DNA of 64,000 nucleotides from Candidatus Hebobacterum abditum (lineage in GTDB: Bacteria > Armatimonadota > Hebobacteria > Hebobacterales > Hebobacteraceae): the NCBI GenBank assembly GCA_029821875.1, contig JALGXW010000012.1, positions 62,001-126,000 of the forward strand. The letters run 5' to 3'. The notes beneath the pieces are model-generated. The model ran no database searches, was not told the DNA's origin, and worked only from the letters and a program-made list of their open reading frames with translations. Below, one piece after another: positions 25,815 through 34,760 of this stretch. The position numbers and the translations under genes were made by a program. Position 1 is the stretch's first letter. Every line of letters begins with the position of its first letter.

Positions 25815-26654
25815 CTAGGAGGCGACGCCGCCCGGAGCGACTACCTCGTCGCGTAGGACATGTGTGTGAACTGAGGCCGCCTTGGCCCAGGTGCCATCCG
25901 CCCGCCCTGGGCTGTCGTAAACGCATATGGCGCTGAAGCCAGCGTCTCTCAGGATTTGACTGACGCCCGCCTCGTACTCCCACCAGCCCCGCGCTCTGTG
26001 CATCCGGCCCACGTGGCCGAATAGACGTAGGCCCCGCGAGGATGTCCGGGATACCTGGCCAACGGCTGCTGCAAGGGTGGCCAGCTGTCTTCGAGCATCG
26101 AACCGAGACGCAGGCAAGTAGAAGTGCTCGCGCGTCACGATCCTCAGCTGGCCGCTCTGAGCTGCGGCCGCTCCATCCACACCAAGGTTCGACAGACAGC
26201 GCAGGAAGGCGCCTTGCGCTCTTCGCGGCATGGCGCACATGGTGGTCTCCCCCTGGCGCATGCCCTCCGCGCTGTAGCAGGCCGTCACGTGCGCGGCGGC
26301 CTGGGGCGTGGAGGCCAGCAGGCAGAGGTGGGCGCTCCTCGGGATGACCACGTTGTCGAGGCCGAGTCGGGTGAGGGCAGGCTCGGCCTCGCTGCCCTCA
26401 CCCGGAGGTCGCGCAATGCTCCGCAGCTGACGGCGCACATAGTAGCCGTGGCGGCCGTCAGCGAAGGCTACGACAACGAAGGGCCGGCCTATCTCCTTCA
26501 CCACGCCGCGTATGCCAGCCGGGATGCCAGGGAGAGCTATAGCCGTGCGGACCTCGTCGCCCACCTTCATCGGTTCTTCGGGAGGATTCACAGATCTATC
26601 CGCTCTCGCAGTCAGGCGGCGATTCACGCCGAGTTGTCTCGTGTAATCTAGCAT
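25815..26654 (-). CDS. MEDS-domain putative sensor protein
   Basis: 279 residues. Residues about 29-76 are a small beta domain (MKVGDEVRTAIALPGIPAGI...) resembling a KOW/SH3-like barrel. Residues about 100-265 match the MEDS (methanogen/methylotroph DcmR sensory) domain: HLCLLAS, GMRQGETTMC, GQLRIVTREHFYLPASRFDA, GLRLFGHVG, WWEYEAG and AICVYD. MEDS domains occur in regulators of one-carbon or redox metabolism and probably bind a small ligand. There is no DNA-binding or kinase domain. The ATG at 26654 has GAGGT 5 nt upstream; the internal ATG at 26570 is an alternative. Confidence 0.65.
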   Translation of the reverse strand: MLDYTRQLGVNRRLTARADRSVNPPEEPMKVGDEVRTAIALPGIPAGIRGVVKEIGRPFVVVAFADGRHGYYVRRQLRSIARPPGEGSEAEPALTRLGLDNVVIPRSAHLCLLASTPQAAAHVTACYSAEGMRQGETTMCAMPRRAQGAFLRCLSNLGVDGAAAAQSGQLRIVTREHFYLPASRFDARRQLATLAAAVGQVSRTSSRGLRLFGHVGRMHRARGWWEYEAGVSQILRDAGFSAICVYDSPGRADGTWAKAASVHTHVLRDEVVAPGGVAS

Positions 26655-27125
26655 AGACTACCTCGCTCTAGCAGACCCCACCTGCACGAGCATGTGCTGC
26701 AATGCGCGCAAGCTCCTCGTTTTGTGCCCGAAGGGCATGAAAAGACATCGCTATTCTTCTCGATAAGCAGTCGTTCTCCGGCCGTCTCTCTCAGGCGCGG
26801 AGACGCCACATCATCTGCGAATGTTTGCCACCTTCCATCGTCGGAGTCCGCGTGTTCGTGTGCCTGTAGGAGCACACGCCTGACAGGCACGGCGTCTGGA
26901 CGTAACATTGCTGGCCGGTCGCTCATTGTGCCGTTGGACTTCCGCCCGCTGCCGCTATCCTCAGCGGCGCGCCCGTCGCGGTGCGATCGGCCAGTGCGGG
27001 AAGGCGTCTGCCGCGAAAAGTCTTCGGGGGCCGTCACCCATTTCATGGAACGTCCCCCAGGATACGGAGCCTCGGCGGGCCTCAGCCGCACGGGGGAGAC
27101 GTGGATGCTGCTAGGAGAGGGGACC
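26655..27125. other. 471-bp region without a convincing gene
   Basis: It lies between the divergent MEDS and TPR genes. The TPR reading frame remains open upstream to 26694 and a minus-strand frame is open over 26648-27325, but both are rich in Arg, Ser and Cys and match no family I recognise. A short perfect hairpin TGCCC-TTC-GGGCA lies near 26730 on the minus strand. The region presumably carries promoters for both flanking genes; none is clear. Confidence 0.45.
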
Positions 27126-27878
27126 ATGGCGATATCGGCATCATCGAGTACAGCAATCAGGAGGGAGCGCAGGTTGTCTCTGTTTCGGGCCTTGCGGGAC
27201 GTAGTGTTGCGGCGCGATCTGCGTGCACAGATGTGGCTCTCATTAGGAAGATTCTTCATGCGACTGCGTCGGCCACGCGCGGCTCTTCGTCTGTACCGAA
27301 GGGCGACCTCGCTTGACCCGCACAACTCCAGGCTTTGGCGGCACCATGCGGCCGCTGCCGTCCGGTCTGGCAGGCTTGGGGAGGCGAGTCTGTGTTACAG
27401 AACACTCGTGCGTCTAGATCCCGGGAATCCCCGGGCGCACGCGCGGGTGGCCGCCACCTACGACCTCATCGGATCACAGGACGCCGCGCTTCAGGCGTGC
27501 CGCACGGCTCTGGAGCATTTTCCCGACGCGGCCTGCCTCCATCGGCAGCTTGGCCAGATACTGCTCAACATGGGGTCAGTCCACGGCGCGCTGCGGGCCT
27601 TGGAGCGCGCAGCCGAGCTGAGTCCGCGACATGGCGACACGCACTACTTCGTCGGCCTGGCTCTGCGCCGGGCGGGGCGAATGAAGGACGCTCGCGCGGC
27701 ACTCAAGCGGGCGCTATCTCTGCGTCCGGATGACCCGAAGCTCTACTATGCCCTGGGCCTCTGCTGCAAGCCTGGCGAGGTGAGCGGGGAAGCCGAGAGC
27801 TCGCTGCTGGCGGGGCTTGCCATAGAGCAGGTCACGGCCGACCTCGCGCCACCGCGGTGGATCAGCCCCGTGCCGTGA
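27126..27878 (+). CDS. TPR-repeat protein
   Basis: 250 residues, cytoplasmic, from an ATG with AGGAGAGGGG 3 nt upstream. About five tetratricopeptide repeats occupy residues 40-225; examples are WLSLGRFFMRLRRPRAALRL, THYFVGLALRRAGRMKDARA and LYYALGLCCK. The N-terminal 35 residues are strongly basic (RRERRLSLFRALRDVVLRRD), so membrane or nucleic-acid contact is possible. TPR arrays bind partner proteins; no partner is indicated. It is convergent with the next TPR gene, 63 bp away. Confidence 0.8.
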   Translation: MAISASSSTAIRRERRLSLFRALRDVVLRRDLRAQMWLSLGRFFMRLRRPRAALRLYRRATSLDPHNSRLWRHHAAAAVRSGRLGEASLCYRTLVRLDPGNPRAHARVAATYDLIGSQDAALQACRTALEHFPDAACLHRQLGQILLNMGSVHGALRALERAAELSPRHGDTHYFVGLALRRAGRMKDARAALKRALSLRPDDPKLYYALGLCCKPGEVSGEAESSLLAGLAIEQVTADLAPPRWISPVP

Positions 27879-27941
27879 GGAGACGCGCTCTCGCCGTCGG
27901 TTGCGCGCTGGGGCAACGGCCGCCGCGCCTGTTGATCGCTA

Positions 27942-28613
27942 TCACCTAGCCTGGGGCTCCTTCTGCAGCTCGTCCAGTGCGCGAGCCGCGACCGGGTCGC
28001 CGGGATCAATGTTCAGGGCCTGACGATAGGCCCTGCGCGCCCCGGCCTGGTCGCCGGCCTGGTGTCGGGCAGCGCCGAGGGAGTGGTGGGACTCCGGCGC
28101 CCTGGGCGCGAGCTCTGCGGCGCGCTCCGCCGCCGCCAGTGCCGCCGACACGTCTCCCGTCCTGAGGAGCAGCTTGGAGAGCTCAGTCCAGTGCGTTCCG
28201 TTCTCGGGCTCGAGTTCAGATGCCTTGCGGAGCCACTCTACTGCCCCATCGGTGTCCCCGAGCTGCGCCAGCATCTCCGCAAGACGCCTGGCAGCGCCGG
28301 CATCCCTCGACGAGGGCCGCAGTACGAGTCGGAAGTGCTCGATGGCCTCCTCTGGCTCGCCCGAGGCGGCAAGCTGCATGGCCAGCTCTCGCCGAACGAC
28401 CACGTTCTCGGGGCAGATCTCCAGAGCGTCTTGAAGAGCGCCTCGCGCCGCCTCACGTTGCCCCGCTTCGAAGAGGCGCTGCGCGCCGGCGGCGACTTGG
28501 CTGGAGAAGACGACGGCACGTTTCTCCCCTATGGCGCCGGTCACGATGGCGAGCACCGCGAGAGCGGCCGCGGCCGAGGCAGCGAGCATGTAGTGGAGGA
28601 GCGAGCGCCTCAC
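27942..28613 (-). CDS. Membrane-anchored TPR protein
   Basis: 223 residues. One N-terminal membrane helix (about 9-28, MLAASAAAALAVLAIVTGAI) precedes about five TPR units covering residues 40-215 (AGQREAARGALQDALEICP, GEPEEAIEHFRLVLRP, GDTDGAVEWLRKASELEPEN and so on). The protein probably projects from the membrane as a scaffold. The GTG start overlaps the stop of the upstream polytopic membrane protein as GTGA, so the pair is translationally coupled and probably cooperates, perhaps in glycan or surface-protein assembly. Confidence 0.8.
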   Translation of the reverse strand: MRRSLLHYMLAASAAAALAVLAIVTGAIGEKRAVVFSSQVAAGAQRLFEAGQREAARGALQDALEICPENVVVRRELAMQLAASGEPEEAIEHFRLVLRPSSRDAGAARRLAEMLAQLGDTDGAVEWLRKASELEPENGTHWTELSKLLLRTGDVSAALAAAERAAELAPRAPESHHSLGAARHQAGDQAGARRAYRQALNIDPGDPVAARALDELQKEPQAR

Positions 28614-30232
28614 GGTGTATCGCCCCTTGAGCTGTCCTCTCCCGGCGACGATCCCCGGCAGACGGCCTGCATTTCTCTGGACTCAGGATCCCACGCGATC
28701 ACGCAGTCGCCCGATCCGAGCTTCGATGCCGCCAGCACATCGGGGTGTACGCCGCCCGACCGCGGCCGATCCGACACCACACGGACCGCCACAGGACTGC
28801 CCGTCGCGAGCTGGAGGGCCTGAGGATAGCCGTTGGCAAACACGGGCACACCGCGGTGGAACTCGGGCAAGTTGCGGACGTAGAGAGTTCCATCTTCGCT
28901 CTGCTCGGAGAGATCGTCCACCACACTGATCCCCGCTTCGACAACACTCGAGGCGAGGCGGCCGGCTTCTCGCCAAGGCCCTGCGTACCAGATCGTCAGC
29001 ACACCGAGTGTGGCCACGACGCCGACCGGGATCGCCAGACTTCCTCGGCGTTGCACTCCGCGCCCCGCGCAGATGTCGCCGAAGAGCCAGGCCAGCCCGA
29101 GCGTGGGCAGGTAGGCGAATCTGCTTCCCTCCAACGTGGGCGATGGCTGCCACCTGAACACCCAGATGGGGATCGCCATGATGAAGACGAAGCTGATCCA
29201 GAGGCACAGTCGGCCACTGGGCACCCGGTCCAGACCTGCCAGCAGCCACAGCGCGACCCCGGCCATGAGCACAAGCAGAGCAGTCCACAACCACGGCCCG
29301 AGATGCTCCCCAAACAGGATGGTGTGGGCTGGGAAGAGGAACTCAAGCCCCATCAGCAGCGGCGCTGAGGGAAACGCTGTATTCCAGAAGCCCATCGGCA
29401 GCTCATAGCCGCCAACTCCACCAAGGACCCAGAACCGCCACGCGAGGTAGCACGTCAGGGTGCCGGCATAGGCTCCAGTGACGAGCAGTGCCCGGCCACG
29501 AGGGACGGAGTTGGGTCGGACGAGTAGCCACACGAAGACCACACCCGGGAGCGCGACCGCGCTCTCTTTGCTGAGAAGCGCGAGCAGGAAGCACGCAACT
29601 GAGCCGATGAGCACCAGGCTTCGCTGAGCTCGCGAGCCCCTTTCTGTGTATGTGTCGAGCAGCAGCAGAGAGAGCAGGCAGAAGGTCGCGCAGAGCAGGC
29701 CCGAGCTCGCGGCGAGCCAGGTCACTGGCTCCACGTGCAAGGGGTGTACGGCGAAGAGGAGGCCGGCCATGAGGCCGCCGTATCGGCTGCCGATGATACG
29801 TAGAGCGAGAGCGTACACAAGCAGCGCGTCGATCGCATGGAGGAATACACTAACCACGTGGTAGCCGACGGCCGAGCCGGCCCACAGGTGGCCCCCGAGC
29901 CACCAGAGTAGGAGCGTCAGCGGCCGGAAGAAGCTGCGAAAGGCGTCAGACCCCATCGCATCCAGTGGTCCGGCGGCCTGCCTGACGGCCGATGCGAGCC
30001 CGAAATCGTCTGATAGGAAGCCGACCCTAAGCGTGGGGAGGTAGGGGAGGACGGCGGCGAGGAAGAGGATCGGCCAGGCGGCTGCGGCCGGAAGGGCGTC
30101 GGCGGCGCGTCGTTGGTCTGGGGGTCGCGACCCGATCAGCGCGCGGCCGGCGATTGCCGCGACGAGAAGGCAGAGCGAAAGAACCTGGTAGCTCCAGGCA
30201 ACTGGATCGCGTGGGTCGACGAAGCGAAGCAC
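28610..30232 (-). CDS. Polytopic membrane protein, GT-C/TMTC-like
   Basis: 540 residues with about 11-12 membrane helices. GFLSDDFGLA in the first loop has the acidic pair typical of GT-C glycosyltransferases, followed by FFRPLTLLLWWLGGHLWAGS, HVVSVFLHAIDALLVYALAL and HPLHVEPVTW, as in the dolichol- or polyprenyl-phosphate-sugar mannosyltransferase/TMTC group. A periplasmic C-terminal region follows. It is probably a protein or lipid glycosyltransferase. The first canonical start is the GTG at 30232, but the frame continues upstream through another hydrophobic helix to a TAG at 30371. An AUC codon at 30364, 9 nt after GGAGG, could be the real start. Confidence 0.7.
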   Translation of the reverse strand: MLRFVDPRDPVAWSYQVLSLCLLVAAIAGRALIGSRPPDQRRAADALPAAAAWPILFLAAVLPYLPTLRVGFLSDDFGLASAVRQAAGPLDAMGSDAFRSFFRPLTLLLWWLGGHLWAGSAVGYHVVSVFLHAIDALLVYALALRIIGSRYGGLMAGLLFAVHPLHVEPVTWLAASSGLLCATFCLLSLLLLDTYTERGSRAQRSLVLIGSVACFLLALLSKESAVALPGVVFVWLLVRPNSVPRGRALLVTGAYAGTLTCYLAWRFWVLGGVGGYELPMGFWNTAFPSAPLLMGLEFLFPAHTILFGEHLGPWLWTALLVLMAGVALWLLAGLDRVPSGRLCLWISFVFIMAIPIWVFRWQPSPTLEGSRFAYLPTLGLAWLFGDICAGRGVQRRGSLAIPVGVVATLGVLTIWYAGPWREAGRLASSVVEAGISVVDDLSEQSEDGTLYVRNLPEFHRGVPVFANGYPQALQLATGSPVAVRVVSDRPRSGGVHPDVLAASKLGSGDCVIAWDPESREMQAVCRGSSPGEDSSRGDTP

Positions 30233-30370
30233 GAAGACGATGACGGCGAGGATCAGCGCCGTGGCGGCCAGGTGGACCCGCCGGTCGAGCCTTAGCTCCG
30301 CTGCAGGAGCTCGGCGAGTGGCGGCTGACCGGTCGTCTGTCGACGCTCCATCGGTGGCCGCGATTGTGAG

Positions 30371-30985
30371 CTACCTCCTGGCGGACTCGCCGCCTGGGCC
30401 GAAGTCGATGGTCATCTCGGCAAGACGCCGCCCGAGGCCTTCCGCCGCGGCGATTGCCTCCTTGTCGGCGGCAATCTCCCCAGCCGCGCCGGCCATGCCA
30501 CAGACCTCCCAGTTGCCATAGGGGAGGCAGGCACCGCCCACGACAACCATGCCGTGATTGAGCGCCGCCCAGTAGATGTTCTGAATCGTCAGCTCCTGCC
30601 CGCCCCAGCGCCCCTCTCCCACGGCGACAGCGGCAGCGGCCTTGCGGGACAGCGCGTTGTCCATCAGCCACAGCGGCCGCGCCCGGTCGAAGACGGCCTT
30701 GAGTTGAGCCGTCATCGTGCCCATGTAGACAGGCGAGCCGAAGACGATGGCATGCGCCCACAGCATGTGGTCGTACAGTGCCTGCATGTCGTCGCTCTGG
30801 ACGCAATAGGGCTGCCGGTCTGTACACTGACCGCAGTCGGTGCACGGAGCAACGGTCTTGCCGGCGAGTGCGAACAGCCGGGTCTCTGCCCCCGCGGCCT
30901 CCGCGGCTGCAAGCAGTCGCTCGAGCACGAACTCCGTGTTGCCGTCCGGCCGGGGACTGCCTGCGATGCCGAGAATCCGCTTCAT
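30371..30985 (-). CDS. Iron-sulfur flavoprotein (NADPH-FMN reductase family)
   Basis: 204 residues. The FMN phosphate loop is GSPRPDGNTE, and a compact cysteine motif C48-x2-C51-x2-C54-x6-C61 (CTDCGQCTDRQPYC) fits the [4Fe-4S] site of archaeal-type iron-sulfur flavoproteins. FGSPVYMGTMTAQLKAVFDR completes the flavodoxin fold. It is a cytoplasmic electron-transfer protein. The ATG at 30985 is 9 nt after GGAG; an ATG 6 nt upstream is possible. The last codons (AGG AGG TAG) double as the ribosome site for the downstream membrane protein. Confidence 0.85.
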   Translation of the reverse strand: MKRILGIAGSPRPDGNTEFVLERLLAAAEAAGAETRLFALAGKTVAPCTDCGQCTDRQPYCVQSDDMQALYDHMLWAHAIVFGSPVYMGTMTAQLKAVFDRARPLWLMDNALSRKAAAAVAVGEGRWGGQELTIQNIYWAALNHGMVVVGGACLPYGNWEVCGMAGAAGEIAADKEAIAAAEGLGRRLAEMTIDFGPGGESARR

Positions 30986-31072
30986 CACCATAGGCTCCGT
31001 CGTGGTCACGTGGAGAGTTACGTGTCGGACCCGCTGCGACCTGCCGCGGGATGACGGCCTTCCGGAAATGGT

Positions 31073-32596
31073 ATGATTCCAGCGGCCGAGATGAGGAACC
31101 TACTCGCGACAGTCCAACGCCGCATGCGCTCGGAGATCGGCGCCGTCGGCAAGGACCACGGCGGGCGCTTGCGCGTCTGCCTCGTCTACCCGAACACCTA
31201 CTTCGTCGGGATGTCGAGCCTGGGGTTCCAGGCTGTCTACCACCTGCTGAATTCAGATGCGCGAGTGGTCTGCGAGCGCGCGTTCGTGCCGGACAAGGAG
31301 GCCCTGGCGGAGTTGGGCCGGACCGGATCGCAACTGGTCTCGTATGAGTCGCAAACTCCGCTGCAGCAGTTCGACGTGGTCGCGTTCTCCGTTTCCTATG
31401 AGCTGGACTACGTCAACATCGCTCGCATGCTTCGTCTGGCCAAGCTGCCGGTCATGCGGGAGGAGCGGGGCGACGAGCATCCCCTCATCATGGCCGGGGG
31501 CGCGGCCGTATCCATTAACCCCGAGCCGCTGGCCGATCTCCTCGATCTGTTCGTCATCGGTGAGGCAGAGGAAACACTCGCCCCGCTCGTGGAGGCCGTG
31601 GTCGCGCACCGTGAGAGGAGCGGGGTCATCTCTGCCTGCGCCGGTCTCGAAGGAGTGTACGTGTCGGCGCTGCCAGGCCGACCTGAGCGCCGTCATGTCT
31701 CTGATCTCGACGCCTGGCCGACACATTCGCGCCTGCTTACTCGGGAGACCGAGTTCGCGGGGCTGTTCCTGGTCGAGGTGTCGCGGGGCTGTGGGCGGGG
31801 GTGTAAGTTCTGCGTGACCCCCTCTTGCTACTGGCCGCTCCGGTGGCGCTCAGCAGGGGCTGTCCTCAGGTCGGCGCGCGAAGGTCTGGAGCACCGCAAG
31901 GCCATCGGATTGGTGGGCGCGGCCGTGTCAGACCATCCCGAGATCGACGAGATAGCGAGGCGCATCGTCGGCCTCGGCGCGCGCCTCTCGGTCTCGTCGT
32001 TGCGGGCCGACTCAGTCTCCGAGGCCTTGATCAACGCTCTCACGCGCAGCGGGGCTCGCAGCATCACACTCGCGCCCGAGGCGGGAAGCGAGCGCCTGCG
32101 CGAGGCGATTGGCAAAGGCATCTCGGAAGAGCAGATCATGGACGCGCTGAGGCGGGCGAGCAAGGCCGGGATTCGAGAGGCAAAGCTGTACTTCATGGTC
32201 GGCTTGCCGGGAGAAGAGGAGGAGGACATCGCCGCCATACCAGCTCTCGTGCGGAAGTGCGTTCGAACCGCCGGCCTATCTCGCGTGACGGTTGCAGCGG
32301 CGGCCTTCGTGCCGAAGCCCGATACGCCCTACGAACGGGAGCCGATGCTGCCCGTCCGCGAGCTTTCCCGCCGACTGCGAGCTATCCGAGACGAGCTTCG
32401 GCCCGAGAAGCGAGTTCGGCTTGGAGTGGAGAGTCCGAACTGGGCGGTCATAGAAGGAGTGCTGAGCGGGGGAGACCGGGCACTGGGAGCGGTGATCGCA
32501 GCGGCGGAGGAGAAGGGCGGGAATCTCGCGGCATGGCGAAGGGCCATGCGGGAGGCGGGTCTCAGCCCCGACGAGTACGTGGGGCAGCGGAACTAG
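31073..32596 (+). CDS. B12-binding-type radical SAM protein (TIGR03960-like N-terminal half)
   Basis: 507 residues. The N-terminal Rossmann-like region (VCLVYPNTYFVGMSSLGFQA) resembles the B12-binding domain of this radical SAM class but lacks an obvious DxHxxG motif. The cluster motif is CGRGCKFC near residue 245, followed by TLAPEAGSERLREAIGKGI and YFMVGLPGEEEEDI. Relatives are often annotated as radical SAM family uncharacterised protein. The substrate is unknown. It is convergent with the kinase gene: the two stops share the CTAG at 32593-32596. Confidence 0.85.
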   Translation: MIPAAEMRNLLATVQRRMRSEIGAVGKDHGGRLRVCLVYPNTYFVGMSSLGFQAVYHLLNSDARVVCERAFVPDKEALAELGRTGSQLVSYESQTPLQQFDVVAFSVSYELDYVNIARMLRLAKLPVMREERGDEHPLIMAGGAAVSINPEPLADLLDLFVIGEAEETLAPLVEAVVAHRERSGVISACAGLEGVYVSALPGRPERRHVSDLDAWPTHSRLLTRETEFAGLFLVEVSRGCGRGCKFCVTPSCYWPLRWRSAGAVLRSAREGLEHRKAIGLVGAAVSDHPEIDEIARRIVGLGARLSVSSLRADSVSEALINALTRSGARSITLAPEAGSERLREAIGKGISEEQIMDALRRASKAGIREAKLYFMVGLPGEEEEDIAAIPALVRKCVRTAGLSRVTVAAAAFVPKPDTPYEREPMLPVRELSRRLRAIRDELRPEKRVRLGVESPNWAVIEGVLSGGDRALGAVIAAAEEKGGNLAAWRRAMREAGLSPDEYVGQRN

Positions 32597-33519
32597 AGGT
32601 CGGCTCCCACCAGCGCCTCCGCGCAGGTGACGACGTTCTTCCAGCCAGAGTCATCTTCCTCCACACACCACCACGCTGACAGGACGGCCTGGGCGACGGC
32701 CCAGCCGCGGATTCGTTCCCGATCCAGTCCGAGGAGCTCCGAGAAGATGCCGATGCGGCGCGCCTGGACGCGGGGGAGGTCGGGCCAGGAGAGGACCTTG
32801 CCCCAGGGATTACGCAGGAGCGCCCCGGTCTCGTAGCAGGGCTCGCCAACCACTCCCTTTGGGTCGACAGCGAGCCAAGGCGCGCGCTGTGCACCGAGGA
32901 TGTTCTCGTGATGCAGGTCGCCGTGGAGCACGACGCGGTCTGCCTGAGAGGGGAGGAGTTCGGAGAAGAGCCCTTCCGCGCGCTCCACCAGATCGGCGGG
33001 TAGGGGGCCGGTTCCGCCATCGAACTTCTGCCGGAGCTTCATCAGCCCACGCGCCCAGTCCTCCACCGAGGGGAACGTGTGGCCGGCCGGCGCTGGCCTC
33101 CACAACTCACGCATCAGCGAGGCCACGATGACGGTGACCCCGTCTTCATCTGAGATGGAACTGAGAGGCGTGCCGGGGAGGAGTCGTTCCAGCAGCAGCG
33201 CGCCGATGCCGGGATCGGCCTCCAGCAGTCGCACGACCCCGCGGCCGTCGTAGTGAGCGAGCGCGTCGATTTCGTGTTGGACCTCATGGGCGGGGTATCC
33301 GACCTTGAGCACTACGGGCTCACCCTCGGAGGTGACACCGGGCACCACGTAGTTCCAGGACGGAGCGCTGCCTTCGCCAGTGAAGGTCAACGACCAGCGG
33401 CGCCCGCACTCGGCGATGATCTCAGGCAGCGCGCGAAGCCACTCTCGCCCTGCATCTCCGTAGTTGTAGGTCATTCTGCGGGCGAACTCTTGCGGTATAG
33501 GTAGGGCTGGTTCGGGCAT
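32593..33519 (-). CDS. APH(6)-family aminoglycoside/hydroxyurea-type kinase
   Basis: 308 residues. Kinase-fold motifs are VLHGDLHHENIL (catalytic Asp and Asn) and VDPKGVVGEPCYE followed by GALLRNP, which are diagnostic of the streptomycin 6-phosphotransferase/hydroxyurea kinase family. Members phosphorylate streptomycin-like compounds or other small hydroxyl or amino substrates; a resistance role here is inference. The ATG at 33519 lies 5 nt after the ccdA stop, so it is the distal gene of the arsR operon unless it has its own promoter. Longer upstream reading is in a ccdA-overlapping frame and is discarded. Confidence 0.85.
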   Translation of the reverse strand: MPEPALPIPQEFARRMTYNYGDAGREWLRALPEIIAECGRRWSLTFTGEGSAPSWNYVVPGVTSEGEPVVLKVGYPAHEVQHEIDALAHYDGRGVVRLLEADPGIGALLLERLLPGTPLSSISDEDGVTVIVASLMRELWRPAPAGHTFPSVEDWARGLMKLRQKFDGGTGPLPADLVERAEGLFSELLPSQADRVVLHGDLHHENILGAQRAPWLAVDPKGVVGEPCYETGALLRNPWGKVLSWPDLPRVQARRIGIFSELLGLDRERIRGWAVAQAVLSAWWCVEEDDSGWKNVVTCAEALVGADL

Positions 33520-33524
33520 GGCAG

Positions 33525-34214
33525 TCACGCGGTCCAGACGAAGTAGAGCCCAATCCCGACTAGGATCACGCCCGCCCCCTGCTCCATCCAGCGGGTCCAG
33601 CGCTCCAGCGCGGGGAGTGCCTTGACGACGCTGGTGAACGTGCCGGCGAGGATGATTGGGATGCCGCGCCCCAGGCCGTACACGAAGAGGAGCGAGGCGC
33701 CGTAGGCGAGCTTGCCCGTCTTCGCGGCGAAGGTGACGATGGTGGCGAGGATGGGGGTGGCACACTGGGAGCCGGCAAGGCCGACGATGAGGCCGAGAAG
33801 GAGGGCCCCGAGGAGGCCGGTGACGGCGACTCGTCTGGGCTGGAGGCGGGCGAGGAGATCGAAGTTGAGCCTGATGGCGCCGAGCAAGTGGAGGCCGATG
33901 AGGAAACAGACGAGGGCCACCACCCAGTGGAGAATGGCGCTGTCAGGGCCGAAGAGGCCGCCAATGCCGGCGGCGATGAGGCCGAGGATGACGAACGTCA
34001 TCGTGCTGCCAAGTGTGAAGAAGACCGACAGGGAGAAGGCCCTGCGGCGAGTGAGGTCCTGTTGGCCGCCGACGTAGCCGATGATCACCGGCACCATGGA
34101 GAGGTTGCAGGGGCCCAGGCTGAAGATGATGCCGCCGAGGAAGATGAGGAGATAGGCGAAGGGCGACACCTGGCCGACGATGCTGAGGATAGTCTCTGTG
34201 ACGGATTCGATCAT
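33525..34214 (-). CDS. ccdA: CcdA/DsbD-type transmembrane disulfide carrier
   Basis: 229 residues, six membrane helices. The redox cysteines are C36 in SLGPCNLSMVPV and C151 in AGSQCATPI, the usual CcdA positions in helices 1 and 4. CcdA carries reducing equivalents from cytoplasmic thioredoxin to extracytoplasmic thiol proteins. The start overlaps the stop of the thioredoxin-like gene by 4 nt (ATGA), so that protein is its probable client. Part of the arsR-led operon. Confidence 0.9.
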   Translation of the reverse strand: MIESVTETILSIVGQVSPFAYLLIFLGGIIFSLGPCNLSMVPVIIGYVGGQQDLTRRRAFSLSVFFTLGSTMTFVILGLIAAGIGGLFGPDSAILHWVVALVCFLIGLHLLGAIRLNFDLLARLQPRRVAVTGLLGALLLGLIVGLAGSQCATPILATIVTFAAKTGKLAYGASLLFVYGLGRGIPIILAGTFTSVVKALPALERWTRWMEQGAGVILVGIGLYFVWTA

Positions 34215-34648
34215 GGCTCGGCGCCGAGCGCCGCGAGCTGGCGGTCTATCTCTTCGGGGGAGATCTTGCCGACGTTCCGCGTCACCTCATTGCCCCGGGA
34301 GTCGAAGAAGATCTGAGTGGGGATGAGTCGGACGTCGTACTGCTTGGTGATCGTGGGGAAGATGCCAGTGTCCACGTAGACGATGTTGGCCTTCCCCTTG
34401 TATCTATCGGCGGCTGCGTCGATGACAGGTTGAAGCTCCTTGCACACCTTGCAGGTGCCGGCGCCGAAGTCGGCCATGGTCGGGAGGTCGTTCTGGAGGC
34501 ACGCGGCGAGGGCCGATCCCGGAAGGAGTCCGGCAGCGGTGCCGCCGTTCGCCGCGGTCTCGGCCGGCGGCCTGGTGAGCTGTTTCACGACGACGAGCAC
34601 GCCCACGGCCAGGACGACGATCGCGATGATGAGGATGGAGCGCTTCAT
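34211..34648 (-). CDS. Membrane-anchored thioredoxin-family protein
   Basis: 145 residues. An N-terminal anchor (about 5-22) is followed by a thioredoxin domain with active site C66-K-V-C69 (GTCKVCKEL) and cis-proline in VRLIPTQIFFDSRG. An extra C50 is present. It likely acts outside the membrane and is reduced by the adjacent CcdA. The ATG has AAGGA 6 nt upstream. The CxxC spacing and short length fit the TlpA/thioredoxin group more than DsbA. Confidence 0.88.
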   Translation of the reverse strand: MKRSILIIAIVVLAVGVLVVVKQLTRPPAETAANGGTAAGLLPGSALAACLQNDLPTMADFGAGTCKVCKELQPVIDAAADRYKGKANIVYVDTGIFPTITKQYDVRLIPTQIFFDSRGNEVTRNVGKISPEEIDRQLAALGAEP

Positions 34649-34760
34649 GTTGGTTCCTTCATTCGATCTGTCGTTGCTGCAGCGGTCCTCCGATGTGCCG
34701 GCAGCTGGACATTAGACACAGGCGACGCATCCCCGGTTCCGCATCCGACAAAGGGCGGGC

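Noticed and set aside
26694-27125. 144-residue N-terminal extension of the TPR protein and an opposing minus-strand frame
   Set aside because: Composition is Ser/Arg/Cys-rich and unlike the TPR part; a strong ribosome site exists at the internal ATG 27126.
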